From Planococcus antarcticus DSM 14505 (lineage in GTDB: Bacteria; Bacillota; Bacilli; Bacillales_A; Planococcaceae): 64,000 nucleotides of DNA. The stretch covers positions 310,001 to 374,000 of the forward strand of contig NZ_CP016534.2 in assembly GCF_001687565.2 (NCBI RefSeq). Reading direction: 5' to 3'. Made by a program: the position numbers and the translations under genes. Below are positions 1-8,452 of this stretch, piece after piece (position 1 is the stretch's first letter; every line of letters begins with the position of its first letter). Below the pieces are notes generated by a model. The model was given only the letters and a program-made list of their open reading frames with translations. It ran no database searches and was not told where the DNA came from.

Positions 1-209
1 TTGAAGGTCCAGATGTTATTGGCGTACAAGCATTTGGTGCGTCAGACGTTACTTTGCGAATCATTGCAAGAGCAAAGAATGGAGAGCAATGGGCGGTAGA
101 ACGACAACTGCGCAAAGCTATTAAAGAAGCATTGGATGCAAAGGGCATCGAAATTCCATTCCCGCATCAGGTCAACATCCATAAAAATATGGAAATTCTG
201 AAAAGCTAA
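1..209 (+). CDS. MscS-family mechanosensitive channel, C-terminal part
   Basis: The window opens inside this gene; the reading frame begins at base 3 and ends at TAA 207-209, leaving 68 residues. They form a mixed alpha/beta segment that ends in an IPFPHQVNI motif, typical of the cytoplasmic C-terminal domain of small-conductance mechanosensitive channels, which release solutes on osmotic downshock. The membrane helices and pore lie upstream of the window. A hairpin terminator follows at 234-281. Family assignment is good; the exact subfamily cannot be judged from the tail. Confidence 0.75.
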   Translation, partial: EGPDVIGVQAFGASDVTLRIIARAKNGEQWAVERQLRKAIKEALDAKGIEIPFPHQVNIHKNMEILKS

Positions 210-233
210 TTAAGCAAAAAGAAGTGGATACTA

Positions 234-285
234 AAAAAGCTGCGTTAAAAGGTATTGAACTTACTTCTAGCGCAGCTTTTTCTTC
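234..285 (+). terminator. Terminator after MscS gene
   Basis: Inverted repeat with arms 234-244 and 271-281 (AAAAAGCTGCG / CGCAGCTTTTT) running into a T-rich stretch, placed 25 bases after the channel stop codon. Confidence 0.7.
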
Positions 286-372
286 AGTAAAAACTCCACT
301 TGTAGATGGTCCTTGAACTGCGTTCACAGGATGCAAAAACTCTAAGTATTTAAAGTAAGAACCTATACTCCA

Positions 373-418
373 TTAGAAAAGACAGCCTACGCGATGGCTG
401 CCTTTTCTAATTTTTTTA
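373..418. terminator. Bidirectional hairpin terminator
   Basis: Arms 373-387 and 396-410 pair with one mismatch. A T run follows on the plus strand and A-rich sequence precedes it. It sits directly after the stop of the minus-strand DUF948 gene and can act in both directions. Confidence 0.7.
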
Positions 419-904
419 ATAGTTTTTTGGCAACTGACCTTCATCAGCCACAGATGTCGGAGTATAGGTGGAGTTGATAGTTTCAGAAGATATCTGGGTT
501 TTTATAAAATCGAGAAAACCCATGGCTGTGTTGCTGTATTGGTTCACTTGCGCAACACTCTGCTTGTCATGATCCACTCTTAACGAAATGTTACTGGTAA
601 TTGCGCGGACCGAAGCGTTTAAGTCGATGACCGAATTCACTGTGCCTTTTCCCGCATCAATCAGCGTATTAACTTTTTCAGTTTTCATTTGAAGATCTTC
701 TTTTAATTCATTTGCGTGATGCGATAAAGTTGTTGCCTCTAAATTGAGCTTATCGACCCGCTCTTTCAGGTTGCTTGCGGAACCTTTCATCTTTTTAACT
801 GGTTCCTTGATTCCTGATATCAGCATAACAACCCCGACTATCGCGATAATCAGCCCAACGACGAAAATAGCAAGTGCTATGTAAAGCCATATTGCAGCAT
901 CCAT
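416..904 (-). CDS. DUF948 membrane-anchored protein (YtxG-like)
   Basis: Protein of 162 residues. An N-terminal transmembrane helix (about residues 5-32) is followed by a long heptad-like helical region (about 35-130) and a polar tail. This matches the DUF948 family, which includes B. subtilis general stress protein YtxG; the biochemical function is unknown. It is probably a single-pass protein with a cytoplasmic coiled coil. ATG at 904 is preceded by AGGAGGAAATAAT, an excellent ribosome site. It is monocistronic: divergent from coaW and followed by its own terminator. Confidence 0.75.
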   Translation of the reverse strand: MDAAIWLYIALAIFVVGLIIAIVGVVMLISGIKEPVKKMKGSASNLKERVDKLNLEATTLSHHANELKEDLQMKTEKVNTLIDAGKGTVNSVIDLNASVRAITSNISLRVDHDKQSVAQVNQYSNTAMGFLDFIKTQISSETINSTYTPTSVADEGQLPKNY

Positions 905-1116
905 ATTATTTCCTCCTCTGTTTTATTGATGTCTTGGGTATGCTATACCCGTTAAACTTCCTTGATTAACATAACAGATAGAAAGAAGAAATTCTTGCTT
1001 CTTGAAACCAACCGGCAAACATCTCCCATAACAGAAACGAGTGTGGTAAAATTTCATCATATGTGTATATATTATCTGGCATTTTTAGAAGAATGCGAGA
1101 AAGAGCAGGTGCGGAA

Positions 1117-1932
1117 ATGATTGTCGGAATAGATGCGGGCGGTACATTGATCAAAGTGGCATATACGAAAAAAGGAGAAGTCCATTTTGAAAAGTATCCA
1201 ATTGCTGAAATTGAGCAAGTTGCCGACTGGGTGAACGGTCTTGGTGACAGTAAAGTTTGTGTAACAGGTGGAAGGTCGGGTGTTCTGGTTTCTTTGCTCC
1301 ATCAGCCAGCTCAGGAAATGGTTGAATTTGAAGCGACTCACCTTGGTGTGCAGGTTCTTCTCAAGGAGATGGGCCGTTTGGAAGATGCATATCTGGTGAC
1401 AAATGTTGGAACTGGAACCTCTATTCACTGTATTCAAGACAATATTCATGAGCGTTTGGGCGGCACCGGTGTCGGTGGAGGCACGTTGATCGGATTGAGC
1501 CATCTGTTGACGGGCGTTACTTGTTACGACGACATTGTCGCGTTGGCAAGACAGGGTTCCCGCGAACGGATTGATTTGAAGGTTAAGCATATCTACGAAG
1601 GCAAGGAGCCTCCTATCTCAGGAGAACTGACAGCCAGTAACTTCGGGCAGAACCTGTTTTCCATTTCGGGAGATTTGACGAAAGAAGAGCTGCTGGCGAC
1701 GGTCATCGGTCTAGTGGGTGAAACGGTCAGTACAGTCAGTGTGCAAGCGGCTCGACAGTGCAAAAGCTCAACCATCGTCTACATTGGCTCTTCCTTCATT
1801 GATAATCCATTGCTGAAGGAAGTTGTAACAAGTTATACCATTCTGCGCGGCTCGGTTCCTGTGTTTCCAGATAATGGGGAATTTTCAGGGGCGATGGGAG
1901 CCATGTCTGTATTAAATAAAAAGACTGTGTAA
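1117..1932 (+). CDS. coaW: Type II pantothenate kinase
   Basis: Phosphorylates pantothenate, the first step of coenzyme A synthesis, in the cytosol. The protein (271 residues from ATG 1117) begins MIVGIDAGGTLIKVAY, the phosphate-1 motif of the ASKHA fold as in S. aureus CoaW, and carries an NVGTGTS phosphate-2 motif near residue 107. An in-frame upstream start at 1063 would add 18 residues absent from the family. The ATG at 1117 aligns with the family start and has a weak AGGTG site before it. Type II enzymes are typically not feedback-inhibited by CoA. A terminator follows directly. Confidence 0.88.
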   Translation: MIVGIDAGGTLIKVAYTKKGEVHFEKYPIAEIEQVADWVNGLGDSKVCVTGGRSGVLVSLLHQPAQEMVEFEATHLGVQVLLKEMGRLEDAYLVTNVGTGTSIHCIQDNIHERLGGTGVGGGTLIGLSHLLTGVTCYDDIVALARQGSRERIDLKVKHIYEGKEPPISGELTASNFGQNLFSISGDLTKEELLATVIGLVGETVSTVSVQAARQCKSSTIVYIGSSFIDNPLLKEVVTSYTILRGSVPVFPDNGEFSGAMGAMSVLNKKTV

Positions 1933-1945
1933 TTTTTTTATGTTG

Positions 1946-2000
1946 AAAAGACGTCTTCCCTCCAACCATTGCGATGGCCGGAAGGAAGACGTTTTTTTTG
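1946..2000. terminator. Terminator between coaW and MFS gene
   Basis: Arms 1951-1959 (ACGTCTTCC) and 1984-1992 (GGAAGACGT) with flanking A and T runs. It lies between convergent genes and can serve both. Confidence 0.8.
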
Positions 2001-2020
2001 AGATGAACAGCAATGATTGT

Positions 2021-2561
2021 CTATGCTCCAGTAGCTTCTAATTTCAACAGTTGCAGCCCGCTCCAAGCGAAAACAAGAGAAGCGACGTAAAAGATGCTGG
2101 CAATCGTCAGAAAATCAACGAGATAGCCGGTGGCGATGACGGCGAGGGCAGCGGCGACAGAGGTCCAGACATGGTAGCGGCCAATTTGCGTGCCGGCAAT
2201 TTCTTTTGTGACATAGCGCCAGAACCGTTTTTTCGGAGTTTCTCTGGACCGCACCAAGCACACCCATCAGAACCTGCAGAATGTAGACATGCCAAACCTC
2301 TGAAGCTAGTGGAAAGAACAGCAGGAGGATGGCCATCCCCCAGGAATAGATGACCAGAAAGGTTTTATCTCCGACACGGTCGGCGTATTTTCCAATCAGC
2401 GGGTAGCACAATGCGGCGGTCAATGCGAATAAGCCATATGCCCAGCCGAACTGGGCATAGCTGTCTCCGACATTTCTGATTAGCAGAATATAGAATGGGA
2501 AAATCATGCTGGATGCCATACTAACGGTGCCTTGGTAATAGATGAAACGCTTATAGTTCAT
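2021..2561 (-). pseudogene. Six-helix MFS-type transporter, frameshifted
   Basis: The first frame (2561 down to about 2225) encodes an MFS N-terminal half: helices, a GKYADRVGDK loop of the motif A type between helices 2 and 3, and a GAVQRNSEK segment. The protein then continues in another frame (about 2240 to 2021, ending LKLEATGA) with helices 5 and 6. The switch lies beside a run of six A (minus strand) near 2229-2235; dropping one base gives a continuous protein of about 180 residues. Even repaired it holds only about six helices, half of a usual MFS carrier. Its ATG overlaps the stop of the upstream oxidase gene (ATGA), so the two were translationally coupled. Substrate unknown. Confidence 0.65.
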
Positions 2562-3988
2562 GGCCGATACTCCTCGTAAAAAAGATTCATAAAACGATGG
2601 TCCGGGTCAAACCGGTCTTTCAATTCAAAGAATTGTTCGGTTCTTGGGTAGGCTTCCTGCATTTGTGCTTTTGTCGGGTATCCAAAGTAAGGCAGGTAAT
2701 AACTGCCACCATGTGCAAGTGTCACATCGATCATTTCCCGGACGACGTCCTGCGTTTTCTGGACACTTTTGGTATCGGTTCCCTGGTTGACCAGCAGTAC
2801 AAGTGAAAACATATCCTCTTTGGCATAGGACAATACCGCATCATCGTTTTGTCCGACATAGCGGATGGTGACGTTCAATAAATTAAACTCAGGATTGGCT
2901 TCAAGTACAGTTGCTAACGCCGGGATATACTGTTCAAATTGATCTACGGGTACAAAATACTCCTGAAGAATTTCGGTTTTCCGGCTATTATCATACTCCA
3001 TGAATTCTGAATCTGACCGCATGACATTATTGCGTGAAACAAAATTTCCATCGATTTGCTGTGTATAGGTTGTTTGAGCTTTCCAAAAGCTGTCTTTTCC
3101 GGCATCATTGATGCGTGAAAGCCCGAGGAAAAACTTCGGTACTGCCACCAGGTTTTCGGTTTTCAGTTTTTGAAATTCAGGAAAGGGTGTTTGGTCTGGG
3201 GCTGACTTGTACGTAATCGTATACATTTCTTCCATAAAAGACTCCGGTGCAATGGAAATACGTGCCAAATGCATTTTTGCATCCGGTTCGTTCTGTACCT
3301 GCTGCTTGAAATACGACGGATAGTCGCTGTAAGACATGCTTGCCGTTTTAGTTTCATACAACTCATCATCAATCAGCTGTAGCGTGACATCCAAAATAAT
3401 GCCAAACAAGCCATAGCCGCCAAGAACCGCATAAAACAATTCCCTGTTTTCCGCAGGGCTTAACTGGAGAATTTCTCCGTCAGCATTCATTAAACGCATG
3501 GAGGAAACGGTATCTGTTAAACCGCCGTTGCGAATGTCTAAACCGTGGGCATTAACGCTCAGTGAACCACCGACAGTGAAAATGTTCTGTGACTGGCTGA
3601 CTTTCAGTGATAAGCCATAGGGATTGATCACTTCTTGGATATCAGCCCACCTTGCGCCACTCTGTACAGTCACTGTTTTTTCTTCTTCATTGACTGCGAG
3701 GATTTTATTGTAGGGCTTCATATCGATCATAATGCCGTTCGGATACACCGTCTGCCCGCCTTGGCTGTGCTGCATGCCGGCAATGGACAGTACGTCCCCG
3801 GTTGCCTTGGCATCCTGCACGATTTTCTGCAGTTCATCTTCGCTCATCCCCGCCTTCACCGTTTTAATCTCGACAGGCAGGAGCCGTTGATGCAGTCCAG
3901 CAGCCGGACCATTCAGTTGAGTGGAATAAACATAAACGGATAAGCCGAAAATGCACAGGTATAAAAAAGCCATCCAAGCTGTTTTCAT
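2558..3988 (-). CDS. FAD-linked oxidase, membrane-anchored
   Basis: Protein of 476 residues from ATG 3988. An upstream TTG at 4171 would add 61 residues with no hydrophobic leader of their own; at 3988 a purine-rich stretch precedes ATG and the protein opens with a membrane helix (about 4-22). It has the FAD_binding_4/PCMH fold: an SIAGMQHSQGGQT block near residue 69, then VGGSLSVNAHG and the GGYGLFGIILDV block, and a C-terminal oxidase cap ending in RFDPDHRFMN, as in gulonolactone/alditol oxidase-like proteins. It probably oxidises a sugar or alcohol outside or at the membrane; the substrate is unknown. It overlaps the MFS start by 4 bases. Confidence 0.75.
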   Translation of the reverse strand: MKTAWMAFLYLCIFGLSVYVYSTQLNGPAAGLHQRLLPVEIKTVKAGMSEDELQKIVQDAKATGDVLSIAGMQHSQGGQTVYPNGIMIDMKPYNKILAVNEEEKTVTVQSGARWADIQEVINPYGLSLKVSQSQNIFTVGGSLSVNAHGLDIRNGGLTDTVSSMRLMNADGEILQLSPAENRELFYAVLGGYGLFGIILDVTLQLIDDELYETKTASMSYSDYPSYFKQQVQNEPDAKMHLARISIAPESFMEEMYTITYKSAPDQTPFPEFQKLKTENLVAVPKFFLGLSRINDAGKDSFWKAQTTYTQQIDGNFVSRNNVMRSDSEFMEYDNSRKTEILQEYFVPVDQFEQYIPALATVLEANPEFNLLNVTIRYVGQNDDAVLSYAKEDMFSLVLLVNQGTDTKSVQKTQDVVREMIDVTLAHGGSYYLPYFGYPTKAQMQEAYPRTEQFFELKDRFDPDHRFMNLFYEEYRP

Positions 3989-4180
3989 CACACCGTCACC
4001 CTTTTCCTTCAAAATTCTGTGTTCTTTCTCTATTAGACCGCTGCTCCTTGAAGTAGTTCCCATGGACATCAAATAATTTATGTGCTGACCCAGCTTCCTG
4101 GTGTGCACCAAGTGTTCAAAAGAATTTTTAGCGAACCAAAAGAGATGGCGCAGATTGCGCCATCTCTTCAAATTGTTTTA

Positions 4181-4741
4181 TTACTCGCTAATGATAGTCA
4201 ATTTCTCACGGATATCCGTGCGTTCCTGTTTAGTAGGAACGTGGGCAGGGTAGCCGATCATCATCGTAGCGACGATTTTCTCGCCTGGCTTCACACCGAT
4301 GGCCTCGCGGAACACAGGATTGTAGATCCAGTCGTTGGAGCGCCAGATCATACCGATGCCGCGTTCCCAGGCTGCCAGCTGAAAGTTTTGCAGCATGGAA
4401 GAAACTGCGCCATAGTCTTCGTCCCATCTTCTTTGTCTCGGGTCTTCGGGCATGATGACGACCAAGTGAAGTGGAATGCTGCGGAAGTAATCGGCTTTAT
4501 TGAGCACTTTTGGTGGGGTTTCTCCATCCGGAGTAAGCATGGATTCAATAAATGCCTGAACAAATTTTTCTTTGCCAGCATCTGTATACAGCTGAAAACG
4601 CCAAGGTTCGTTAACTTTATGATTGGGTGCCCATTTGGCGACATTCAACAGTTCGATAATTTCCTCAAGATCGACAGCATCAGCTTTGAATTTCTTGATT
4701 GAGCGTCTTTCTATGATATTCTGGTCAATAGCGTTAATCAT
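4181..4741 (-). CDS. Nitroreductase-family flavoprotein
   Basis: Protein of 186 residues starting MINAIDQNIIERRSIKKF. The ERRSIKKF segment is the FMN-phosphate binding RRS motif of the nitroreductase fold; later blocks WAPNHKVNEPWRF and MLQNFQLAAWERGIGMIWRS are also typical. Such enzymes reduce nitro compounds, quinones or flavins with NAD(P)H as cytosolic dimers. ATG 4741 follows GGGAGAG; the frame stays open further upstream toward hemY but has no better ribosome site. It is divergent from hemY with about 150 bases between starts. The physiological substrate cannot be named. Confidence 0.8.
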   Translation of the reverse strand: MINAIDQNIIERRSIKKFKADAVDLEEIIELLNVAKWAPNHKVNEPWRFQLYTDAGKEKFVQAFIESMLTPDGETPPKVLNKADYFRSIPLHLVVIMPEDPRQRRWDEDYGAVSSMLQNFQLAAWERGIGMIWRSNDWIYNPVFREAIGVKPGEKIVATMMIGYPAHVPTKQERTDIREKLTIISE

Positions 4742-4895
4742 TAAACGTCTCTCCCTTCCGCATAGAAAATACGGGTATCTATCTTTTATCCTACCATGGG
4801 GACATCGAAAAAGCGTATTAAAAAAAGACAAAAAGATTCCTGCTGACAGTTCGAAATATTGGTAGAATGTAAGCATAAGCAAGGAGTGGATAAAG

Positions 4896-6299
4896 TTGAA
4901 AAAAGCTGTAGTCATCGGAGGAGGCATCACCGGCCTTTCCGCAATGTATTATTTGCAGAAGCTCAACCTGCAGGAAAACCTCAATCTCGAATTGGTGCTG
5001 ATTGAGCGGGAGCCGCAGCTGGGCGGTAAGATCAAGACCGTAACAGGTGACGAATTCGTCATGGAAGTCGGGGCAGACTCCATTGTTGCACGTCATGCGA
5101 GCGTTATGCCGTTGATTGAAGAGTTGGGATTGGGAAATCGGATGGTCTACAATGGTACTGGAATTTCTTATTTATATGCCAATAAGGTACTGCATGCTAT
5201 TCCAAAAGATTCTGTTTTTGGTATTCCGATGAGTAAAGAAGCATTATTTAGTTCAACGCTCGTTTCTGAAGAAGGCAAGCAGGCAGCGTTGAAGGATTTT
5301 AACAGTGTCAATGAAAGTTTTACACGGGACAGTTCGATCGGTGAGTTTCTTGAAGCTTTTCTGGGCAAAGAATTGGTTGAAAACCAGATTGCGCCTGTTT
5401 TATCCGGTGTCTATTCGGGCAATCTCCATGAACTGACGCTGGCGTCGACTTTGCCGTACCTGGTTGATTACAAAAATGAATACGGCAGCCTTATTAAGGG
5501 GTTTGAAGCGAATAAGGAATTTTTCCAAGGAGTGGCCAATAAAAAATTCATTTCATTTGACGGAGGCATGGAGGTTCTGATTGATAGACTGGAAAATAAG
5601 CTGGACCATACCCGCATATTGAAAGGGGTCGGAACCAAGTCGATCAATAAAAATAAGGAAGGCTACCGGGTGGAACTTGAAGATGGAGAGATGATAGATG
5701 CCGATTACGTAATTTTGGCCACACCTCATCAAGTTGCGCAGCAGCTTTTAGGGATAGTAGAGCTGGATATCGAATTCGATCAGTTTCTAAATTCTTCGTT
5801 AATCAGTGTCTATCTCGGATTTGATATTCTAGACGAGCGACTGCCAAAAGATGGTACCGGATTTATTGTGTCACAAGAAAGTGACCTGCACTGCAATGCC
5901 TGCACCTGGACCAGCCGGAAATGGCGCCATACCTCGAAAAGCCATAAATTACTGGTTCGGCTATTCTATAAGAGTTCGCATCCTTCTTATGAAATGCTAA
6001 AAGGTTTATCTGAAGAAGAGCTGGCGAAAGTAGCGATGGAGGATGTCCGAAAGAGTTTGGGGATTGAAGAAGCGCCTCTGGCTGTCGAAGTGACTGGCTG
6101 GGAAAACTTGATGCCCAATTACCATATGGCGCATAAAACCGCTATCAGCGCACTGGAGCTAAAAATGGAAGAATTGGTTCCGGGTATTAAATTGGCAGGT
6201 TCCTCATATTTTGGAGTGGGAATTGGTGCCTGCATACAAAACGGTTCTGATCTGGCGAAAATCATCGCGAATGAGTTAGCCGATAGCGAAGAAGAGTGA
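4896..6299 (+). CDS. hemY: Coproporphyrinogen/protoporphyrinogen III oxidase
   Basis: FAD enzyme of heme synthesis (HemY/CgoX; in Firmicutes it oxidises coproporphyrinogen III to coproporphyrin III). The 467 residues begin KKAVVIGGGITGLSAMYYL, the Rossmann dinucleotide motif, followed by EREPQLGGKIKT, and end with GSSYFGVGIGACIQNGSDLA, the family's C-terminal FAD-contact block. It starts at TTG 4896 with AAGGAGTGG 7 bases upstream; no ATG fits the family N-terminus. The length is normal. It stands alone rather than in a hemEHY cluster. A terminator follows. Confidence 0.88.
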   Translation: MKKAVVIGGGITGLSAMYYLQKLNLQENLNLELVLIEREPQLGGKIKTVTGDEFVMEVGADSIVARHASVMPLIEELGLGNRMVYNGTGISYLYANKVLHAIPKDSVFGIPMSKEALFSSTLVSEEGKQAALKDFNSVNESFTRDSSIGEFLEAFLGKELVENQIAPVLSGVYSGNLHELTLASTLPYLVDYKNEYGSLIKGFEANKEFFQGVANKKFISFDGGMEVLIDRLENKLDHTRILKGVGTKSINKNKEGYRVELEDGEMIDADYVILATPHQVAQQLLGIVELDIEFDQFLNSSLISVYLGFDILDERLPKDGTGFIVSQESDLHCNACTWTSRKWRHTSKSHKLLVRLFYKSSHPSYEMLKGLSEEELAKVAMEDVRKSLGIEEAPLAVEVTGWENLMPNYHMAHKTAISALELKMEELVPGIKLAGSSYFGVGIGACIQNGSDLAKIIANELADSEEE

Positions 6300-6300
6300 A

Positions 6301-6327
6301 AAAGAGGCCTTAGTGGGCCTCTTTTTC
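6301..6327 (+). terminator. hemY terminator
   Basis: Arms 6301-6309 (AAAGAGGCC) and 6316-6324 (GGCCTCTTT) with a short T run, two bases after the hemY stop. Confidence 0.8.
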
Positions 6328-6374
6328 TAATGGATAAAATTCTGTAGGAAGCTCGAATTCTTTTTGTGGACATA

Positions 6375-6407
6375 GAAAAAAGCCAGTAATCCAGCAGCTG
6401 GATTACT
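6375..6407 (-). terminator. Terminator directly after the catalase remnant
   Basis: On the minus strand a perfect 10-bp stem (arms 6407-6398 and 6394-6385, loop of 3) is followed by GGC and six T. It begins exactly where catalase homology stops, so it is probably the original terminator of the lost gene. Confidence 0.7.
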
Positions 6408-6457
6408 CCTACTGGGGCACCCCAGCTGGTTGTTAAACCTGTTTTGTTTGTACTCAT
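6407..6457 (-). pseudogene. katA: Catalase gene remnant: first 17 codons
   Basis: From ATG 6457 the minus strand encodes MSTNKTGLTTSWGAPVG, which matches the start of monofunctional clade-3 catalases (usual continuation DNQ...). A good ribosome site, GAGGTG, lies 8 bases upstream. Homology ends at codon 17, where a hairpin terminator begins; the remaining roughly 460 codons are absent. A PerR-type operator lies about 83 bases upstream. An internal deletion that joined the 5' end to the 3' terminator would explain this. The frame continues into hemY antisense but that part resembles nothing. Confidence 0.7.
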
Positions 6458-6539
6458 GAATCGAACACCTCATTCTCTTATGTATAAAAAACACTACAAA
6501 CTTCATGATATCAGTATTTAAATTAAAATTAATTCTAAG

Positions 6540-6554
6540 TGATAATTATTATAA
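6540..6554 (-). promoter_or_regulatory. PerR-type operator
   Basis: The 15-base palindrome TGATAATTATTATAA matches the Bacillus PerR consensus TTATAATNATTATAA at 14 of 15 positions, counting N. It lies upstream of the catalase remnant in the position expected for peroxide control of katA. Fur and Zur boxes share this 7-1-7 form, but the catalase context favours PerR. Confidence 0.65.
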
Positions 6555-6599
6555 TTAATGGAATTCTCTTTGTGCCAAACTGCTGACTTGCATGTGGAA

Positions 6600-6646
6600 A
6601 ACAAAGAAGAGCAGCACCGAATGGACCGGTACTGCTCTTCTTTGTT
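6600..6646. terminator. Strong 14-15 bp hairpin without a clear gene
   Basis: Arms 6600-6614 and 6632-6646 (AACAAAGAAGAGCAG / CTGCTCTTCTTTGTT) form a perfect stem with a 17-base loop. There is no long T run. It lies between the PerR box and a repeat array, so what it terminates or protects is unclear. Confidence 0.45.
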
Positions 6647-6652
6647 ATAGTA

Positions 6653-6917
6653 GGCGCTTGCGCTTTTCTTTATTGTCCAGACTCCAGCGCCCAGCTCTTC
6701 GGGTCATAAGTCAACTCAGCTGTGTGGCAAAGAACGCCACTTCGCTGATCTGCCTTATGCCCGTCAAAGCTACACGGGCGCTTGCGCTTTTCTTTATTGT
6801 CCAGACTCCAGCGCCCAGCTCTTCGGGTCATAAGTCAACTCAGCTGTGTGGCAAAGAACGCCACTTCGCTGATCTGCCTTATGCCCGTCAGAGCTACACG
6901 GGCGCTTGCGCTTTTCT
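6653..6917 (-). repeat. Intergenic repeat array A (2 units of 124 bp plus partial)
   Basis: Units at 6653-6776 and 6777-6900 and a 17-base partial at 6901-6917. Each starts GGCGCTTGCGCTTTTCTT and holds a long imperfect palindrome (CATAAG ... CTTATG, with GTGGC/GCCAC-type inner arms). Read on the minus strand, the array begins immediately after the TAA of the LysM hydrolase gene with AGAAAAGCGCAAGCGCC. The apparent ORFs within it are repeat artefacts. It belongs to the same family as the arrays near 24.4, 28.9, 44.1 and 50.8 kb. Confidence 0.9.
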
Positions 6918-7973
6918 TTACTTCATTGCGTTTAGACGCTTGTAGCTGTCGAAATGTTTGCCCCAGTAGCTGTCGTTCAAGCTAGTAATTTGAACCCGAT
7001 TGCCGCCAGCGTGAATAAAGCTGTTGTTGCCGATATAAATGCCCATATGTGAAATTCCTGCACGGTATGTATTCTTAAAGAACACTAAATCGCCGACTTG
7101 AGGAGAACTTACTGTATAGGATGATGCATCATAACCTGTGGTGTTGGTTCTGGGAACGTTTACCCCGGCCTTGTTGTAGACGTAATAGATAAAGCCACTG
7201 CAATCGAAACCACCTGGTGCAGCGCCGCCCCATTTGTAAGGTGTGCCTAATAGGGAATTAGCTGTAGCAATAAGTGTAGAAATATCTCCTGATGGCACAG
7301 GCGCAGTGGTAATTGGATTAGAAACGGTTACTGGCTGGCTTACTGCTGAACTTGCGTCGATTTTTAGTGCCTGTCCGACGCGGATTGAACTCGTTTTCAA
7401 TCCGTTAGCGCTCATTAATTTCGAAACGGATGTGCCATGGCGTTTAGCAATATTTGTTAGGGTATCGCCACTGACCACGCGATATGTGCTGGTTGTAGAG
7501 ACAGCTGGAGCTGTTGCAGGAGCTTTGACGGTCGTTGCTGGTGCAGAGGCTTGAACTTTTCCGCTGACCGTTAACTTTTGTCCAGGGCGAATGGCACTGC
7601 CTGACAGTCGATTCAGTTGTTGGACGGAACTGACGCTGGTGCTGTGGATCCTTGCGATATGCGACAACGTGTCTCCTGCTTTTACCGTATATGTATTTTT
7701 TGAGATTGCCGATGTTTTAGGAGTGCTGCCCTTTTGTGGAGTAGCAGCTGGAGCTGAAGCGGCTGCGACCTTGATTTTCTGGTTTGGATAAATAGAGTTG
7801 GATGCTAGCTTGTTCCAGGTGATCAGCTGATCGACTGAAACATTATTACTTGAAGCGATTTTCCATAACGTATCTCCTGGTTTAATCGTATAGTTACTAG
7901 CTTCTGTATCCGAAATGCCAATTGCCAATGATAATGTGGTAGCTGCAAATAACGTAAAAATAATTTTCCTCAT
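6918..7973 (-). CDS. LysM / NlpC-P60 peptidoglycan endopeptidase
   Basis: Secreted cell-wall hydrolase of the LytE/LytF/CwlS type, which cuts the D-Glu-meso-DAP bond of stem peptides. The 351 residues comprise a signal peptide (about 1-26, cleavage after EAS), three LysM peptidoglycan-binding modules (about 28-69, 94-136, 163-205) joined by Ala/Pro/Thr-rich linkers, and an NlpC/P60 catalytic domain (233-351) with Cys258 in DCSGF, His309 in SHMGIY and His321 in IHAG. ATG 7973 has AAGGGG 7 bases upstream; a TTG two codons earlier is too close to that site. Array A abuts the stop codon with no separate terminator. Confidence 0.9.
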   Translation of the reverse strand: MRKIIFTLFAATTLSLAIGISDTEASNYTIKPGDTLWKIASSNNVSVDQLITWNKLASNSIYPNQKIKVAAASAPAATPQKGSTPKTSAISKNTYTVKAGDTLSHIARIHSTSVSSVQQLNRLSGSAIRPGQKLTVSGKVQASAPATTVKAPATAPAVSTTSTYRVVSGDTLTNIAKRHGTSVSKLMSANGLKTSSIRVGQALKIDASSAVSQPVTVSNPITTAPVPSGDISTLIATANSLLGTPYKWGGAAPGGFDCSGFIYYVYNKAGVNVPRTNTTGYDASSYTVSSPQVGDLVFFKNTYRAGISHMGIYIGNNSFIHAGGNRVQITSLNDSYWGKHFDSYKRLNAMK

Positions 7974-7995
7974 CCTCAAACCCCTTTTTCTGTTT

Positions 7996-8020
7996 ATAGA
8001 TAATTCAATCTATTATCTAT
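7996..8020 (-). promoter_or_regulatory. Inverted repeat in the leader of the LysM hydrolase gene
   Basis: Perfect 9-7-9 palindrome, ATAGATAAT / ATTATCTAT, 23 bases before the start codon. It could be an operator or a short leader hairpin. The remaining gap to 8452 (about 430 bases) is very AT-rich and shows no ORF or known riboswitch. In particular the ydaO c-di-AMP motif often found before wall hydrolase genes is not visible. Confidence 0.4.
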
Positions 8021-8452
8021 GATTTACTTAAGTCTATATAATTAATTTAATATAGGCAATAAGTTTCAATATTACATTTGTGTTACAAAAACAAAAGTAA
8101 TGAAAAGATGGTTTTACATTCATTGCCACTTTGGTTGAGTTCGCCTAATTAAAGAATTGCAGAAAGCGACAGTTTGTATATAAAGTTTATCGGACTTATT
8201 TCACAAATGTTAATAGCCAATACTAAATTACTGCTTTTAATTTGTTAATTTTTTTCTGCAAAATCAAAATAAGAAAAAATGAGTGGGAAGTCTTTTGCAA
8301 TGATTTCTTTTTGAGTACATCTAAATAGAAAAAAGGACTACTTTCTTAAGCAAAGATGAGACTTTGAGTTGTTGCAATATTACCTTTTTTCTGACATCAT
8401 ATAAGAAAATGGGCAAAGAGAACGGTTACATTAGAAGGAGGAGAAGTAAAGA

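Noticed and set aside
4082..4702. 206-codon plus-strand frame across the nitroreductase gene
   Set aside because: Antisense shadow of a well-supported gene; no family features.
6119..6457. Full 112-residue protein from the catalase remnant start
   Set aside because: Beyond codon 17 the frame crosses a terminator and runs antisense to hemY; no coding character.
7980..8452. ydaO (c-di-AMP) riboswitch before the wall hydrolase gene
   Set aside because: The leader is AT-rich with only a 9-7-9 palindrome; the conserved GC-rich ydaO blocks are absent.
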